Of a stretch of 5,418 nucleotides of DNA, positions 5,058-5,418 are shown piece after piece. Source of the DNA: Nitrososphaerales archaeon TH5888 (GTDB lineage Archaea; Thermoproteota; Nitrososphaeria; Nitrososphaerales; Nitrososphaeraceae); contig JAATVN010000210.1 of assembly GCA_014523595.1 (NCBI GenBank), positions 1 through 5,418 on the forward strand, given 5' to 3'. The notes below the pieces were generated by a model that saw only the letters and a list, made by a program, of their open reading frames with translations, did no database searches and had not been told where the DNA came from. Made by a program: the position numbers and the translations under genes. Each line of letters begins with the position of its first letter. Positions within the stretch are counted from its first letter, which is position 1.

Positions 5058-5152
5058 AAGCCCCTATTTTTTGCCAGGACCAATTACCAATATAAGGCTA
5101 TTAAACAGGCCAAGTCTATCTAGAAACATTTTTATTTAAAAAATAGGGTCTT
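5058..5152. repeat. 15-bp inverted repeat (one mismatch) flanking the rpl32e TATA region
   Basis: The right arm, AAAAAATAGGGTCTT (5138-5152), is matched in reverse complement by the left arm at 5058-5072, with a single mismatch; 11 bases are perfect. The arms are 65 nt apart. The right arm overlaps the rpl32e TATA-like element and the following core-promoter bases; the left arm presents the same sequence pointing leftward. This could be a pair of opposed core promoters, or an operator pair for a regulator of rpl32e. Confidence 0.55.
5131..5145 (+). promoter_or_regulatory. TATA-like region of the rpl32e promoter
   Basis: TTTATTTAAAAAATA lies 20-34 nt before the rpl32e ATG, giving an expected transcript start a few bases ahead of the gene. 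It indicates that rpl32e is transcribed from its own promoter here rather than by read-through from a ribosomal operon on the left. Confidence 0.5.
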
Positions 5153-5164
5153 GACAATAGTTCT

Positions 5165-5418
5165 ATGGTTATTAATAAGGAACTCCTGCAACTCAGAAAA
5201 AAAATAGCAGACAAAAGACCAGAGTTTGTAAGACAAGAGAGTTGGAGGTACAAGAAACTTGCACCTAATTGGAGAAAACCCAAGGGAAAAGACAATAAGA
5301 TGAGAAAGCAGGTATCCGGTGTTCCGCCTTTGGTTAAGGTAGGTTATAAGGGACCTAGAAAATCAAGAGGCTTACATCCATCAGGTTATAACGATATTTT
5401 GGTTTTTAATACTAGGGA
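5165..5418 (+). CDS. rpl32e: Large-subunit ribosomal protein L32e, 5' part
   Basis: The 84 residues present before the window edge match archaeal L32e, a protein of the 50S subunit found only in archaea and eukaryotes that contacts 23S rRNA. Key landmarks are MVINKELLQLRKKI at the N-terminus, RQESWRYKKL (23-32), NWRKPKGKDNKMR (35-47) and the signature VGYKGPRKSRGLHPSGY (59-75). The protein is strongly basic, as expected for rRNA binding. The ATG start fits the family N-terminus exactly and has a TATA-like region 20-34 nt upstream. The gene is open at the right edge, so its C-terminus is not seen. In many archaea rpl32e sits inside the spc ribosomal operon; here the left neighbour is a divergent non-ribosomal gene, so it is either detached or first in its own unit. 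Confidence 0.95.
   Translation, partial: MVINKELLQLRKKIADKRPEFVRQESWRYKKLAPNWRKPKGKDNKMRKQVSGVPPLVKVGYKGPRKSRGLHPSGYNDILVFNTR

Noticed and set aside
1..5418. CRISPR array, tRNA gene, insertion sequence or toxin-antitoxin pair
   Set aside because: I found no regularly spaced repeats, no tRNA-like arm set, no transposase motifs and no recognisable toxin-antitoxin proteins.

Overview
The window is AT-rich archaeal DNA, most likely from an ammonia-oxidising thaumarchaeon (Nitrososphaeria). The firmest anchor is the 5' end of rpl32e (archaeal/eukaryotic-type ribosomal protein L32e) at the right edge. Other support comes from TATA-like boxes about 22-36 nt before many start codons, the near absence of Shine-Dalgarno sequences, and repeated use of TTG or GTG starts with an in-frame stop just upstream. 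The low GC would suit the Nitrosocosmicus-like or marine lineages better than GC-richer Nitrososphaera, but that is inference.

Region 1 (1-2396, all + strand) is a compact virus-derived block. It holds the tail of an unidentified gene, a small-terminase-like protein with a predicted helix-turn-helix (159-572), a large terminase subunit (569-1840), a 75-aa charged protein (1847-2074) and a 110-aa CxxC...CxxC protein (2064-2396). The junctions are a 4-nt overlap, a 6-nt gap and an 11-nt overlap, so this looks like one transcription unit. TerS and TerL together form the DNA-packaging motor of head-tailed viruses, so this is probably part of a provirus or its remnant. TerL keeps its ATPase motifs and the first nuclease aspartate, but ends early with a tail that does not look like the rest of the nuclease.

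Region 2 (2397-4920) holds small genes, each with its own apparent promoter, facing both ways: a 41-aa zinc-finger protein (2415-2540, -), a two-CxxC zinc-ribbon protein (2725-3048, +), a single-pass membrane protein (3124-3516, +), a probable winged-helix DNA-binding protein (3542-3934, -), a YkgJ-type cysteine-cluster protein (3971-4681, +) diverging from it over only 36 nt, and a 65-aa cysteine-rich protein (4717-4914, -). It looks like host chromosome, rich in small predicted metal-binding proteins.

Region 3 (4915-5418) has a 250-nt intergenic stretch containing a hairpin and a 15-bp, one-mismatch inverted repeat whose right arm overlaps the rpl32e TATA box, followed by rpl32e running off the window. 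No complete new defence or mobile system can be demonstrated. The most interesting items are the terminase with its odd C-terminus, the small Cys-rich genes, and the inverted repeat at the rpl32e promoter.
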